From NCBI GenBank assembly GCA_002394165.1, contig DGTA01000102.1, positions 1 through 64,000 of the forward strand: 64,000 nucleotides of DNA, written 5' to 3'. Each line of letters begins with the position of its first letter. Within the stretch, counting starts at the first letter, position 1. Source of the stretch: Lachnospiraceae bacterium UBA4348 (lineage in GTDB: Bacteria > Bacillota > Clostridia > Lachnospirales > Lachnospiraceae). The notes beneath the pieces are model-generated. The model had not been told where the DNA came from. It searched no databases and saw only the letters and a program-made list of their open reading frames with translations. Positions 44,864 through 53,632 of the stretch are shown in pieces. The translations under genes were made by a program, and so were the position numbers.

Positions 44864-46393
44864 ATGAGACTCAACAAGACAAAGAACGCGACCCGGAACG
44901 TATTTTTCGGGACGATACTTAAACTGTACGAGATCCTGGTGCCGTTCATCTTCCGCACCGTCATGGTGCACACGATCGGGGTCCAGTACCTGGGACTGAA
45001 CAGCCTGTTTATCTCCGTTCTGCGGGTGCTCAATCTCGCCGAACTGGGCGTAGGCAGCGCGATGGTCTTCTCCATGTACAAGCCCATCGCGGAAAATGAC
45101 ACCGTGCGCGTCAATGCCCTGATGCGCCTGTACCGCCTGTATTACCGGGTGATCGGACTGGTGATCGCCGTGGTCGGGCTGGCTTTAACGCCGTTCATCC
45201 CCAGGCTGATCCACGGGAAGGTCCCGGCGGATATGAACGTCTATATCCTCTATCTGCTGAATCTGAGCGTGACCGTCCTGTCCTACTGGCTGTTTGCCTA
45301 TAAGAACAGTATTCTTCATGCCTATCAGCGGACGGATCTGATCAGCAAGGTGGGACTGGGGGCCTTTACTTTCAAATACGCGATGCAGCTGGTCTCACTG
45401 GTGTACTTTAAGAATTATTATCTGTATGTGATCTTCCGGATCATTGCCCAGATCCTGACCAATATCGTCACCGCCGTTGTCTCGCATAAGTACTATCCCC
45501 AGTACCGTCCGCAGGGAGAGCTTCCAAAAGACGAGGTCTCCCAGATCAATGCAAGGATCCGGGATCTGTTTACGGCGAAGCTGGGCGGAACGATCATCCA
45601 CTCGGCAGATACCATCGTGATCAGCGCGTTCCTGGGACTGACCATGCTGGCCAAGTTCCAGAATTATTACTATATCCTCAGCTCGATCATGGCATTTGTC
45701 ACCATCCTCAACACCTCCGTGGTCGCCGGGATCGGCAACAGCCTGATCACGAAATCGCGAAGCGAAAACTATCAGGAGTTCCGGTCCTTCAGCTTCCTGC
45801 AGTACTGGATCATCGGCTTCTGCGTCTGCTGCTTCTCGACCCTGTTTCAGCCTTTCATGAAGCTCTGGATGGGGGAAAAGCTGATGTTTCCGTACCCCTT
45901 CGTCATCCTGATATGCCTGGTATTTGCCGGGGAGAGGATCGTCATGATGATGAGCGTTTACAAGGACGCCGGCGGGATCTGGCATGAGGACCGCTTCCGC
46001 CCGCTGGTATCAGGCGTGTGCAACCTGGTGATCAATGTGATCATGGTGCAGTTTCTGGGGATCTACGGCATTGTGCTCTCCACGGTCATCAGCTATTTCC
46101 TGATCAGTATTCCCTGGATCATCAAAAATGTATTCGGGCTGATCTTTACCGATGAGAGCATGGGAGCCTTCGCGGCGGACCTTGTCCGCTGGGCGCTCCT
46201 GATCGCGGCCGCGGCTGTCATCAACTACCAGGTCTGCAATCTTGTTCCCCTGCAGGGAATAGGAGAGATCGCCGCAAAACTGGTTATCAGCATCATCATA
46301 CCCAATGCGCTGTTCATCCTCCTGTTCCATAAAAAACAGGAATTTAAAACTCTGCGCGTACTGGCCGGGCGCATGGTCCGGCGGAGGATTTAA
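44864..46393 (+). CDS. Wzx-type polysaccharide flippase (MOP superfamily)
   Basis: The 509-residue protein has about 12-14 helices and the MOP-superfamily opening TRNVFFGTILKLYEILVPFI followed by YLGLNSLF. It would flip undecaprenyl-linked repeat units across the membrane for the polymerase at 40315. AAAGGAATTAACACAGCCG precedes ATG 44864. It ends two bases before the first FrhB-like gene. Confidence 0.9.
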   Translation: MRLNKTKNATRNVFFGTILKLYEILVPFIFRTVMVHTIGVQYLGLNSLFISVLRVLNLAELGVGSAMVFSMYKPIAENDTVRVNALMRLYRLYYRVIGLVIAVVGLALTPFIPRLIHGKVPADMNVYILYLLNLSVTVLSYWLFAYKNSILHAYQRTDLISKVGLGAFTFKYAMQLVSLVYFKNYYLYVIFRIIAQILTNIVTAVVSHKYYPQYRPQGELPKDEVSQINARIRDLFTAKLGGTIIHSADTIVISAFLGLTMLAKFQNYYYILSSIMAFVTILNTSVVAGIGNSLITKSRSENYQEFRSFSFLQYWIIGFCVCCFSTLFQPFMKLWMGEKLMFPYPFVILICLVFAGERIVMMMSVYKDAGGIWHEDRFRPLVSGVCNLVINVIMVQFLGIYGIVLSTVISYFLISIPWIIKNVFGLIFTDESMGAFAADLVRWALLIAAAAVINYQVCNLVPLQGIGEIAAKLVISIIIPNALFILLFHKKQEFKTLRVLAGRMVRRRI

Positions 46394-46394
46394 A

Positions 46395-47543
46395 ATGGAT
46401 CTGTCAGTGTGCCCTGAAAATAAATGTACCGGCTGCATGGCCTGCGCGGATATCTGTCCGGCAGGGGCGGTCACGGTGGAGGACATGGTCCTTTGCATGG
46501 AGGCGCGCATCGACGAGGCGCAGTGCCTGCACTGCGATCTTTGCCGGAAGGTATGCCAGAATCACCAGCCTCCTGCTCTTAAAAGCCCCCTTTTCTGGAA
46601 ACAGGGATGGGCAGAGGACGTCTGTGTCAGGGCAGGCTCATCGTCCGGCGGATCTGCGGCCGCCATCACGAGCCGCTTTATCGGGGATGGCGGATATGTA
46701 TGCAGCTGTGTTTTCCGGGGAGGAAAGTTCGTGTTCGACGTGGCTTCCTCGGCGGATAAGGCCGGTGCTTTTAAAGGCTCGAAGTATGTCAAGAGCAGTC
46801 CCGCCGGTGCCTACCGGAAGGTAAAGGACCTGCTTGCCAGGGGGGAAAAGGTGCTTTTCATCGCGCTTCCCTGCCAGGCGGCTGCCATGAAGAACTACTG
46901 CAGGGGCTGCGATGAGAACCTGTACTTGGTGGATCTGGTCTGCCACGGATCGCCCTCGCCGAGGGTGCTTGGAAGCTTTCTGAAAGAGAAAGGGGCCGAT
47001 CCGGAGGTGTTGAAGGACATCACCTTCCGCGCGGTGGACGACTATCCGGGGGGAGAAGAGATAAAGCTGGTACCGGACGGGATCGAAGATTATTACACCA
47101 GGCTCTTCATGGACGCGGTCACCTATACGGAAAACTGCTATGAGTGCCGGTATGCCGCCTTCGAGCGGGTATCCGACCTGACCCTTGGCGATGCCTGGGG
47201 GAGCGATCTGCCGGTCGAGGAGCGGAAAAAAGGGATCTCACTGGTTCTTTGCATGACGCCGAAGGGACAGGAGCTGCTGGACGGCGCCGGCCTTTTCCTG
47301 ACGGATGTGGATATCGATAAGGTAAAGAAGATCAACAAGCAGCTTTGCCATCCGGCCGTGAAGGGCGCCGGGCGTGAGGCGCTGCTTAAGGGGATCGCGC
47401 AGGGAAAGCGGTTTGATTCCATGTTCAGGAAGCTGCATCCTTCGCAGTACTGCAAGGACCGGGGGAAAATGCTGCTGCATGCTGCCGGGCTTTATAAACG
47501 CGAAGGCCTTTTCAGGCGGTTCCGGGTGCGGATCGTAAAGTGA
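46395..47543 (+). CDS. FrhB/FdhB-like iron-sulfur flavoprotein 1 of the polysaccharide locus
   Basis: The 382-residue protein has two N-terminal 4Fe-4S motifs (CTGCMACADICPAG, and CLHCDLCRKVCQ), then the F420 hydrogenase/dehydrogenase beta-subunit fold with SSSGGSAAAI, LPCQAAAMKNY and the TLGDAWG C-terminal domain. Such genes commonly sit beside pyruvyltransferases in surface-glycan loci, where their reaction is not established. AGGATTTAAA before ATG 46395 beats the in-frame codon at 46305, which lies in the flippase gene. Confidence 0.88.
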   Translation: MDLSVCPENKCTGCMACADICPAGAVTVEDMVLCMEARIDEAQCLHCDLCRKVCQNHQPPALKSPLFWKQGWAEDVCVRAGSSSGGSAAAITSRFIGDGGYVCSCVFRGGKFVFDVASSADKAGAFKGSKYVKSSPAGAYRKVKDLLARGEKVLFIALPCQAAAMKNYCRGCDENLYLVDLVCHGSPSPRVLGSFLKEKGADPEVLKDITFRAVDDYPGGEEIKLVPDGIEDYYTRLFMDAVTYTENCYECRYAAFERVSDLTLGDAWGSDLPVEERKKGISLVLCMTPKGQELLDGAGLFLTDVDIDKVKKINKQLCHPAVKGAGREALLKGIAQGKRFDSMFRKLHPSQYCKDRGKMLLHAAGLYKREGLFRRFRVRIVK

Positions 47544-47568
47544 TTTGGGAAATAAAAGGAGACAAAAG

Positions 47569-48750
47569 ATGGAACTGGCAAAACGAGAAGACTGCACAGG
47601 CTGCGGGGCCTGCCTGGAGATCTGCCCGAAGAAGGCGATCAGTTATCGTGATGATCACGAAGGGTTCCCCACTCCTGTGATCGATTCCGGCAAGTGTGTG
47701 GAATGCGGACTTTGTCAGAAAGTATGTCCCGTCTTTGCTCCGCCGGAGAAAACCGGCATTAAGGCGGCGTACGCGGCGCAGCTTTCAGATGACCCGGAAA
47801 CGCTTAAGGAAAGTACCTCCGGCGGCGTATTCACTGCGCTTGCCAGGGAGATCCTGAGGCGCGGCGGCATCGTTTTCGGATGCGTGTGGAATGAAAGCTA
47901 TGAAGCTGTCATCGTGAGCGCCGAAAATGAGGAGGAGCTTAAGCCCATGCACGGCTCCAAGTACGTCTGGAGCAGCACGAACGGGTCTTTCCCGAAGGTG
48001 AAGCAGGCCCTGGAGGAGGGGAGGGAAGTCCTCTTTACCGGCCTTCCCTGCCAGGGCGCGGGGCTGAAGAATTATCTCCGGAAGGAGTACCCGAATCTTT
48101 GCATCCTGGTGTTTTTCTGCGGCGGCGCCCCCAGTCCGCTTGCTTTTAAAGAGTACTTAAAGACGATCACGAAGGATGTTCCTTCGGAGAAACTCGATTT
48201 CAAATTCCGGGATAAAGAAAAATACGGGACAGGCGTTCATATATCCTATCAGGGAAAAAAGGAGCGCATCCACCAGAGTTATGTCGGAAATCCTTACTTT
48301 TTCTCCTATCACACCAAGGTGTTCCACCGGCCATGCTGCTATCACTGCCGTTACCGTTATGAGACCCGGTATGAAGACCTGACCATGGGGGATTACTGGG
48401 GACTGGGTGAGTTCCACAAGGAACCGGATTTCCATGCCGGGGTATCCGCCCTGCTGGTCAACACTCCCAAAGGGGAAGAAATGCTGGAGGCAGTCAGGGA
48501 CCATCTTGAGCTGATCCCGACAAAGCCCGAATATATCGCAAAGCATAATAACCTGACGATTGGGAATGCGGTAAAAACGTTTAATCCTCCTCCATTCAGG
48601 GATGCTTTCATCGAAAAGATGAAAAAGAGCGGATGGAAGGCAGCGGAGAGAAGATATCTTATCATTAACAAAACCAGGATCAAACTGACGGTGAAGAGGA
48701 AGCTTCCGAAGAAAACCCAGGAGCTGATCCGGAAACTTCTCAGCCGTTAA
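47569..48750 (+). CDS. FrhB/FdhB-like iron-sulfur flavoprotein 2 of the polysaccharide locus
   Basis: The 393-residue paralogue of the protein at 46395 has clusters CTGCGACLEICPKKA-like (actual CTGCGACLEICP around residues 9-20) and CVECGLCQKVCP, then STSGGVFTAL, LPCQGAGLKNYL and the TMGDYWGLGEF segment. AAAAGGAGACAAAAG before ATG 47569 marks the start; an upstream in-frame TTG at 47545 would encode the ribosome site. It probably acts in redox chemistry on a sugar or acyl donor, by association only. Confidence 0.88.
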   Translation: MELAKREDCTGCGACLEICPKKAISYRDDHEGFPTPVIDSGKCVECGLCQKVCPVFAPPEKTGIKAAYAAQLSDDPETLKESTSGGVFTALAREILRRGGIVFGCVWNESYEAVIVSAENEEELKPMHGSKYVWSSTNGSFPKVKQALEEGREVLFTGLPCQGAGLKNYLRKEYPNLCILVFFCGGAPSPLAFKEYLKTITKDVPSEKLDFKFRDKEKYGTGVHISYQGKKERIHQSYVGNPYFFSYHTKVFHRPCCYHCRYRYETRYEDLTMGDYWGLGEFHKEPDFHAGVSALLVNTPKGEEMLEAVRDHLELIPTKPEYIAKHNNLTIGNAVKTFNPPPFRDAFIEKMKKSGWKAAERRYLIINKTRIKLTVKRKLPKKTQELIRKLLSR

Positions 48751-48761
48751 GGGGAGAAAAG

Positions 48762-49859
48762 ATGCTTAAGGTATGCGGGGTCACCTTTGACCACACGACG
48801 AATTACGGAAGCCTGTTCCAGGCCTGGGCGCTGAAGACGGCGATCGAGCAGGAGAAGGCTGTGGGCGGGTGTGAGTACCGTCTGATCCCCATCCGGCAGA
48901 TGCCGGACTATGTCGGGAAGAAATCGGCGGCGGATACGGCCTATATGCTGCTCTACCGCCTGCTCCATCGGAGCCGCTTTTGCCGGTTTGAGAAAAAGCA
49001 TATCCGGTTTGCGCCATGCAATTCCCTGAAGGAGCTGGATTCTCTCAACGACAGCGCAGATGCTTTTGTGTGCGGGAGCGACGTTATCTGGAATCCCCAG
49101 TTCAATAATGGATGCGGTGCCTACTACCTGGATTTCGCCCGGAAGTATAAGTTCTCCTACGCCGCCAGCTTCGGGAAGGCGGACGCGGAGGCCGTAACGG
49201 AGCAGGCCGCCGGGTGGCTTCGCGGTCTGGACGCCGTCAGCTGCCGCGAGCAGCGGGCAGCGAAGATCATCGCCTCGGTCACCGGGAAAATGCCCCCGGT
49301 CGTGGCCGATCCCATCTTCCTGCTGAAGAGGGAACGGTGGGAGAAGATCCTTCATGAGGATAAAAGGCCGCTTCCCGAGCACTATATTTTTGCCTACAAT
49401 ACCTACCAGGATCCGGTTTACGAAGCGGTCATAAAGAAGCTCAGTGAACAGACCTCGCTCCCGGTCATCCGCGCGACCTGGAAGCTTAAGAACGCGCTGG
49501 GCCAGAGGATGCTCACCGTGCAGACACCGGAAAGATGGCTCAGGCTGCTGGCGAACGCGGACTATGTGGTGACGAACTCGTTCCACGGGACCGGCTTTGC
49601 CGTGCTGTTCCACCGCAGGTTTTTCAGCATTGCTCCCGGAAGTTCGGAGCAGGGTGCCAACGTGCGCATCTGGGACCTGCTCGCGCGGTTGGGACTGGAA
49701 GGGCGGATCATCTCCTCCGAAGCGGATGAGATCTGTACGGACGAGGAAGATTACACCCTGGCGGACATCCGCCTGGAGGAGCTCCGCCAGGAATCGGCGG
49801 AATACCTGAGAGAGAATCTGGTCTGCGCGCAGCGCCGCAAAACGGCGGACGCGCAGTGA
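48762..49859 (+). CDS. Polysaccharide pyruvyltransferase family protein 3
   Basis: The 365-residue protein begins MLKVCGVTFDHTTNYGSLFQ and has VCGSDVIWNPQF, VVADPIFLLKRERWE and DYVVTNSFHGTGFAVLF. It is clearly a tandem duplicate of the next gene: both start with MLKVCGVT and share the same C-terminal RIWDLL segment. It is separated from the FrhB-like gene by 11 bases. Confidence 0.88.
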   Translation: MLKVCGVTFDHTTNYGSLFQAWALKTAIEQEKAVGGCEYRLIPIRQMPDYVGKKSAADTAYMLLYRLLHRSRFCRFEKKHIRFAPCNSLKELDSLNDSADAFVCGSDVIWNPQFNNGCGAYYLDFARKYKFSYAASFGKADAEAVTEQAAGWLRGLDAVSCREQRAAKIIASVTGKMPPVVADPIFLLKRERWEKILHEDKRPLPEHYIFAYNTYQDPVYEAVIKKLSEQTSLPVIRATWKLKNALGQRMLTVQTPERWLRLLANADYVVTNSFHGTGFAVLFHRRFFSIAPGSSEQGANVRIWDLLARLGLEGRIISSEADEICTDEEDYTLADIRLEELRQESAEYLRENLVCAQRRKTADAQ

Positions 49860-49883
49860 CCGGAGCAGCAAAGGAGTTGAAAG

Positions 49884-51005
49884 ATGCTTAAGGTGTGCGG
49901 GGTCACTTATGACCACTCGACCAATTACGGTTCCTTCCTTCAGTCCTATGCTTTGGGAAGAGCGATCGAAGAGAGCCGCGCCGGCGGCGGATCGTGCCGG
50001 TACGCGCTGGCGGCGGTCACCCGGCTTCGGGGGCGCCGCGGCGGGACGAAGAAAACGCTGCGGGCCAGGGTCTCGCTGGCCGTCTCGCATGCTCTTCGAA
50101 GCGTTGTTTACCGTTTTTCCTTCTCCGGCTTTGACAGGGCTCATTTAAAGTATATGCCCATCCGCCGCTACCGGGATCTTCCCAGGCTCAACGGGATGGC
50201 GGACGCATTTGTGTGCGGCAGCGACGTGATCTGGAACACGGATGCCAACCACGGACTGGGAGCCTACTACCTGGACTTCGCGAAAAAGTACAAGTTCGCT
50301 TACGGCGCCAGTTTCGGGAAATCGGCGGACATCGCGATCAGCGCGGAAAACGCCGCGCATCTGAAAGAACTGGATCAGATCAGCTGCCGCGAGGACACGG
50401 GCTGCGACAAGGTGGAGCAGATCACCGGCCGGCGGCCGGCAAAGGTGGCCGACCCGGTATTCCTCCTGACGGGGAAGGAATGGGAGCAGATCGCGGCCGA
50501 AGGTGCGCGCGCTCTGCCGGAGCATTATATCTTTGTCTACAATACCTACCGAAGCCCGCTGTATGAAGCGGTCATCCGGAAACTGGCCGAAGCGACGTCG
50601 CTTCCGGTCATCCGCACTTCCTGGAGATTCGAGAATGCCGTCCGGCAGGGGATCTTCCAGATGCCGTCGCCGCAGAGGTGGCTTTACTGCCTGGCCAATG
50701 CGGACTATGTGGTGACCAATTCCTTCCACGGGACCGCGTTCTGTGTCCTGTTTCACCGGAAGTTCTTTACGGTCGCGCCCGGCGGGCCGCAAAGGGGAGC
50801 CAATATAAGGATATGGGATCTGCTGGGCCGCCTGGGGCTGGAAGAGAGGATCATCTCCTCGGAGACTGATGCGGTCGGCACGCAGGATGTGGATTATTCG
50901 GCTGCGGACGTTTCTCTGGAGACTTTCCGCGCGGAGTCGCTCGCGTATCTGGAAAGGAACCTGGAAGATGCCCGGCGCCGGAAAGAGGCGGAAAAACAAT
51001 TATAA
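49884..51005 (+). CDS. Polysaccharide pyruvyltransferase family protein 4
   Basis: The 373-residue tandem paralogue of the preceding gene begins MLKVCGVTYDHSTNYGSFLQ and has VCGSDVIWNTDAN, VADPVFLLTGKEWE and YVVTNSFHGTAFCVLF. It has an extra basic insert near residues 38-60 (RLRGRRGGTKKTLRAR). It is the last gene of the polysaccharide locus; the carboxyltransferase operon begins 33 bases later. Confidence 0.88.
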   Translation: MLKVCGVTYDHSTNYGSFLQSYALGRAIEESRAGGGSCRYALAAVTRLRGRRGGTKKTLRARVSLAVSHALRSVVYRFSFSGFDRAHLKYMPIRRYRDLPRLNGMADAFVCGSDVIWNTDANHGLGAYYLDFAKKYKFAYGASFGKSADIAISAENAAHLKELDQISCREDTGCDKVEQITGRRPAKVADPVFLLTGKEWEQIAAEGARALPEHYIFVYNTYRSPLYEAVIRKLAEATSLPVIRTSWRFENAVRQGIFQMPSPQRWLYCLANADYVVTNSFHGTAFCVLFHRKFFTVAPGGPQRGANIRIWDLLGRLGLEERIISSETDAVGTQDVDYSAADVSLETFRAESLAYLERNLEDARRRKEAEKQL

Positions 51006-51038
51006 TCAGTGAACGTTGCAGGGGGAGCAGATTAAAGT

Positions 51039-52589
51039 ATGGAACAGAAGTGGCAGGAACAGATGGACCGCCTCGAAAGAAGGCGTAAGAAGATCGCCGA
51101 AGCGGGCGGTGAGGACCGCATCGCCAGGCAGCACAGCGCCGGAAAGCTGACCGCGAGGGAGCGCATGGAGGCGCTGTTCGACGACGGGACTTTCGTGGAG
51201 ACGGACCAGATGATCCTCTCCCGGGCCATGGATTTTGGCATGGACAAAAAGAAGAAGCCCGGCGACGGCGTGGTGACCGGCTACGGCTGCATCCACGGAA
51301 GGACTGCTTTTGCGGCTTCGCAGGATTTTACGGTGAGCGGCGGATCGCTGGGCGAAGCGCAGGCGGAGAAGATCTGCCGCGCCATGGAGAAGGCGCTGGA
51401 TATGAAGGTGCCCTTCATCTCGATCAACGACAGCGGCGGCGCCCGCATCGAGGAGGGGATCGATTCCCTGGCCGGCTACGCGAAGATCTTCCGGATGAAC
51501 ACGCTCTGCTCGGGCGTGATCCCGCAGATCAGCGTGATCCTCGGGCCCTGCGCCGGCGGCGCATGCTACTCGCCGGCCATCACGGACTATATCTTTATGA
51601 CGCAGAAGAATGCGCAGATGTATATCACCGGCCCGGCCGTGGTCAAATCGGTCACGGGCGAGGTGATCTCCTCCGCGGACCTGGGCGGCGCTTCCGTTCA
51701 CAGCTCACTCTCGGGTGTGGCCCACTTCGTGTATGAGGACGATCTCTCGTGCCTCAACGGGGTGCGCCGCCTCCTGGGCTATCTGCCCCAGAACAATGAG
51801 GAGAAGCCCATGACGGTGCCCGGACGGGAGAAGGATGAGTGCGTGAAGCTGCCCGACATCGTGCCGGTGGATTCGCGCCGGCCCTACGATGTGCGCCGCG
51901 TGATCGAAGCCTTCGCGGACGAAGGGAGCTTCTTCGAAGTGCAGGCTGCTTTTGCCAGGAACCTGGTGGTCGGCTTTGCCAGGCTCTCGGGCGAGACCAT
52001 CGGCATCGTGGCCAACCAGAGCAGCTATATGGCGGGCTCGCTGGAGATCGACGCCTCCGATAAGGGCGCGCGGTTCATCCGCTTCTGCGACTGCTTCAAC
52101 ATTCCCATCCTGACGCTGGTCGATGTGCCGGCCTTCCTGCCGGGCAGCCAGCAGGAGCACGGCGGGATCATCCGCCACGGCGCGAAGATGCTCTTTGCCT
52201 ACTGTGAGGCGACCGTGCCGAAGGTGGGCCTGATCATGAGAAAGGCCTACGGCGGCGCGTACATCGCCATGAACAGCAAGGGCACCGGCGCGGACGTGGT
52301 CTACGCCTGGCCGATCGCGCAGATCGCCGTAATGGGCGCGGCCGGCGCGGTATCCATCATCGGCCGCCGCGCGATCGAGCAGGCCGAGGATCCGACCGCG
52401 AAGAAGGAAGAGCTGCTCGACGAGTACAATCACAAGTTCATGAACCCCTACATCGCCGCCGAACACGGCTATGTAGACGAGGTGATCACGCCCGAGGAGA
52501 CGAGGAGCCGGATCGCCGGCGCTTTCCGGATGCTCCGGACTAAAAAGCGCGGTCTGCCGGCAAAGAAGCACGGGAATATCCCGCTGTGA
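51039..52589 (+). CDS. Acyl-CoA carboxyltransferase, 12S transcarboxylase/MmdA type
   Basis: The 516-residue crotonase-fold carboxyltransferase transfers CO2 between biotin and an acyl-CoA such as propionyl/methylmalonyl-CoA. It has GKLTARERMEALFDDGTFVE, the acyl-CoA oxyanion region INDSGGARIEEG, GPCAGGACYSPA, and in the second half DVPAFLPGSQQEHGGIIRHG and RKAYGGAYIAM. Length matches 12S/MmdA/PccB. No decarboxylase membrane beta subunit is nearby, but a biotin carrier and a 5S-like subunit are, so transcarboxylase is the best reading. An 83-bp repeat array separates it from them. Confidence 0.9.
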   Translation: MEQKWQEQMDRLERRRKKIAEAGGEDRIARQHSAGKLTARERMEALFDDGTFVETDQMILSRAMDFGMDKKKKPGDGVVTGYGCIHGRTAFAASQDFTVSGGSLGEAQAEKICRAMEKALDMKVPFISINDSGGARIEEGIDSLAGYAKIFRMNTLCSGVIPQISVILGPCAGGACYSPAITDYIFMTQKNAQMYITGPAVVKSVTGEVISSADLGGASVHSSLSGVAHFVYEDDLSCLNGVRRLLGYLPQNNEEKPMTVPGREKDECVKLPDIVPVDSRRPYDVRRVIEAFADEGSFFEVQAAFARNLVVGFARLSGETIGIVANQSSYMAGSLEIDASDKGARFIRFCDCFNIPILTLVDVPAFLPGSQQEHGGIIRHGAKMLFAYCEATVPKVGLIMRKAYGGAYIAMNSKGTGADVVYAWPIAQIAVMGAAGAVSIIGRRAIEQAEDPTAKKEELLDEYNHKFMNPYIAAEHGYVDEVITPEETRSRIAGAFRMLRTKKRGLPAKKHGNIPL

Positions 52590-52618
52590 GGAGGCGCGGA
52601 TGGCCCTGCGGCGGGAGG

Positions 52619-53010
52619 CCAACTTGCTCTAGGCCTTCGGGAGCCGGAAAGTGGCCTGCCAGGTCCACTTAAAGCAAGTTGATGGCCCACCGGCGAAAGC
52701 GCCAACTTGCCATGGACCTTCGGGAGCCGGAAAGTGGACTGCCAGGTCTACTTAAAGCAAGTTGATGGCCCACCGGCGAAAGCGCCAACTTGCCATGGAC
52801 CTTTGGGAGCCGGAAAGTGGCCTGCCAGGTCCACATAAAGCAAGTTGATGGCCTACCGGCGAAAGAGCCAACTTGCCATGGACCTTCCGGGGTCGGAAAA
52901 TGGCCTGCCAGGTCTACTTAAAGCAAGTTGATGGCCCACCGGCGAAAGGGCTGACTTACCATGGACCTTCCGGGGCCGGAAAGTGGCCTGCCAGGACCAC
53001 TTAAAGCGAG
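52619..53010 (+). repeat. Array of five 83-bp structured tandem repeats
   Basis: Units begin at 52619, 52702, 52785, 52868 and 52951, exactly 83 bases apart, the last partial and decayed. Each has CAACTTGC at the left and its reverse complement GCAAGTTG about 55 bases later, enclosing a second dyad AAGTGG/CCACTT, and then a spacer (about ATGGCCCACCGGCGAAAG). Several unit-to-unit changes keep pairing through G-U. The period is not a multiple of three and no gene is credible. It occupies the whole 455-base gap between two genes of one operon. Confidence 0.9.
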
Positions 53011-53044
53011 GGCGCGCAGGAGAAGAGGAAATAAGGAGATAAAT

Positions 53045-53230
53045 ATGAAGCTTGACATGGAGACAGTCCTGGCAATGGCGGTAGCCGCCGTGGCCGAAGA
53101 GAACGGAGTGCAGCCCAAGCAGGTGACCGTGCGTTCCTTCAAGGAGGTCGAGAAGAGCAGCCTGGAAAAATACATTGAAGAGAAAGGTATTTCCTATCAG
53201 AAATACACGCTGGGGGAGACAAAGGCATGA
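53045..53230 (+). CDS. Small transcarboxylase-associated subunit
   Basis: The 61-residue soluble protein reads MKLDMETVLAMAVAAVAEEN, then GVQPKQVTVRSFKEVEK and a charged tail. I cannot name it with confidence. By size and position it resembles the small epsilon/delta-type subunits of acyl-CoA carboxylases and decarboxylases, but without a membrane helix. AAATAAGGAGATAAAT before ATG 53045 sets the start; the longer in-frame ATG at 52961 lies within the repeats. Its stop overlaps the biotin carrier start (ATGA). Confidence 0.7.
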   Translation: MKLDMETVLAMAVAAVAEENGVQPKQVTVRSFKEVEKSSLEKYIEEKGISYQKYTLGETKA

Positions 53231-53628
53231 GTAAATACCGCATTACACTGGAAGGTAAGACCTACGAAATGGAGATCGAGCTCGTCCCTGAGGAGACAGC
53301 TGCTGCCGGTATGCCGAAAAGTCAGTACCGCGAATACCGCGGCGGCGGGGCCGTTGATCCCACGGTGCGCGTCATGGATCCGTCCGCTCAGCATACGACG
53401 GTAAGCCATACCGGCACGGTGACGGCGCCGATGCCCGGAACTATCGTCAGTGTGAAGCTGGGTGAAGGCGCCGCCGTAAAGACCGGCGACGTTGTGCTCG
53501 TCCTGGAAGCCATGAAGATGGAGAACGAGATCACCGCACCGGTGGACGGCACCATCGTTCGCCTGTGCTGCGCCGAGGGAAGCACCGTGGCCGGCGGGGA
53601 AGTCCTGTTCGAGGTGGAGCAGGGGTGA
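53227..53628 (+). CDS. Biotin carboxyl carrier protein (1.3S-like)
   Basis: The 133-residue protein has a short N-terminal assembly region, a flexible middle and a C-terminal biotinyl domain with Lys97 in VLEAMKMENEI as the biotin site. Length and layout match the 1.3S subunit of transcarboxylase and the gamma subunit of decarboxylases. It starts inside the stop of the preceding gene and is followed four bases later by the 5S-like gene. Confidence 0.92.
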   Translation: MSKYRITLEGKTYEMEIELVPEETAAAGMPKSQYREYRGGGAVDPTVRVMDPSAQHTTVSHTGTVTAPMPGTIVSVKLGEGAAVKTGDVVLVLEAMKMENEITAPVDGTIVRLCCAEGSTVAGGEVLFEVEQG

Positions 53629-53632
53629 GACG

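Noticed and set aside
52619..53010. Repeat array considered as CRISPR
   Set aside because: The 83-base units are near-identical along their full length, with no variable spacers and no cas genes.
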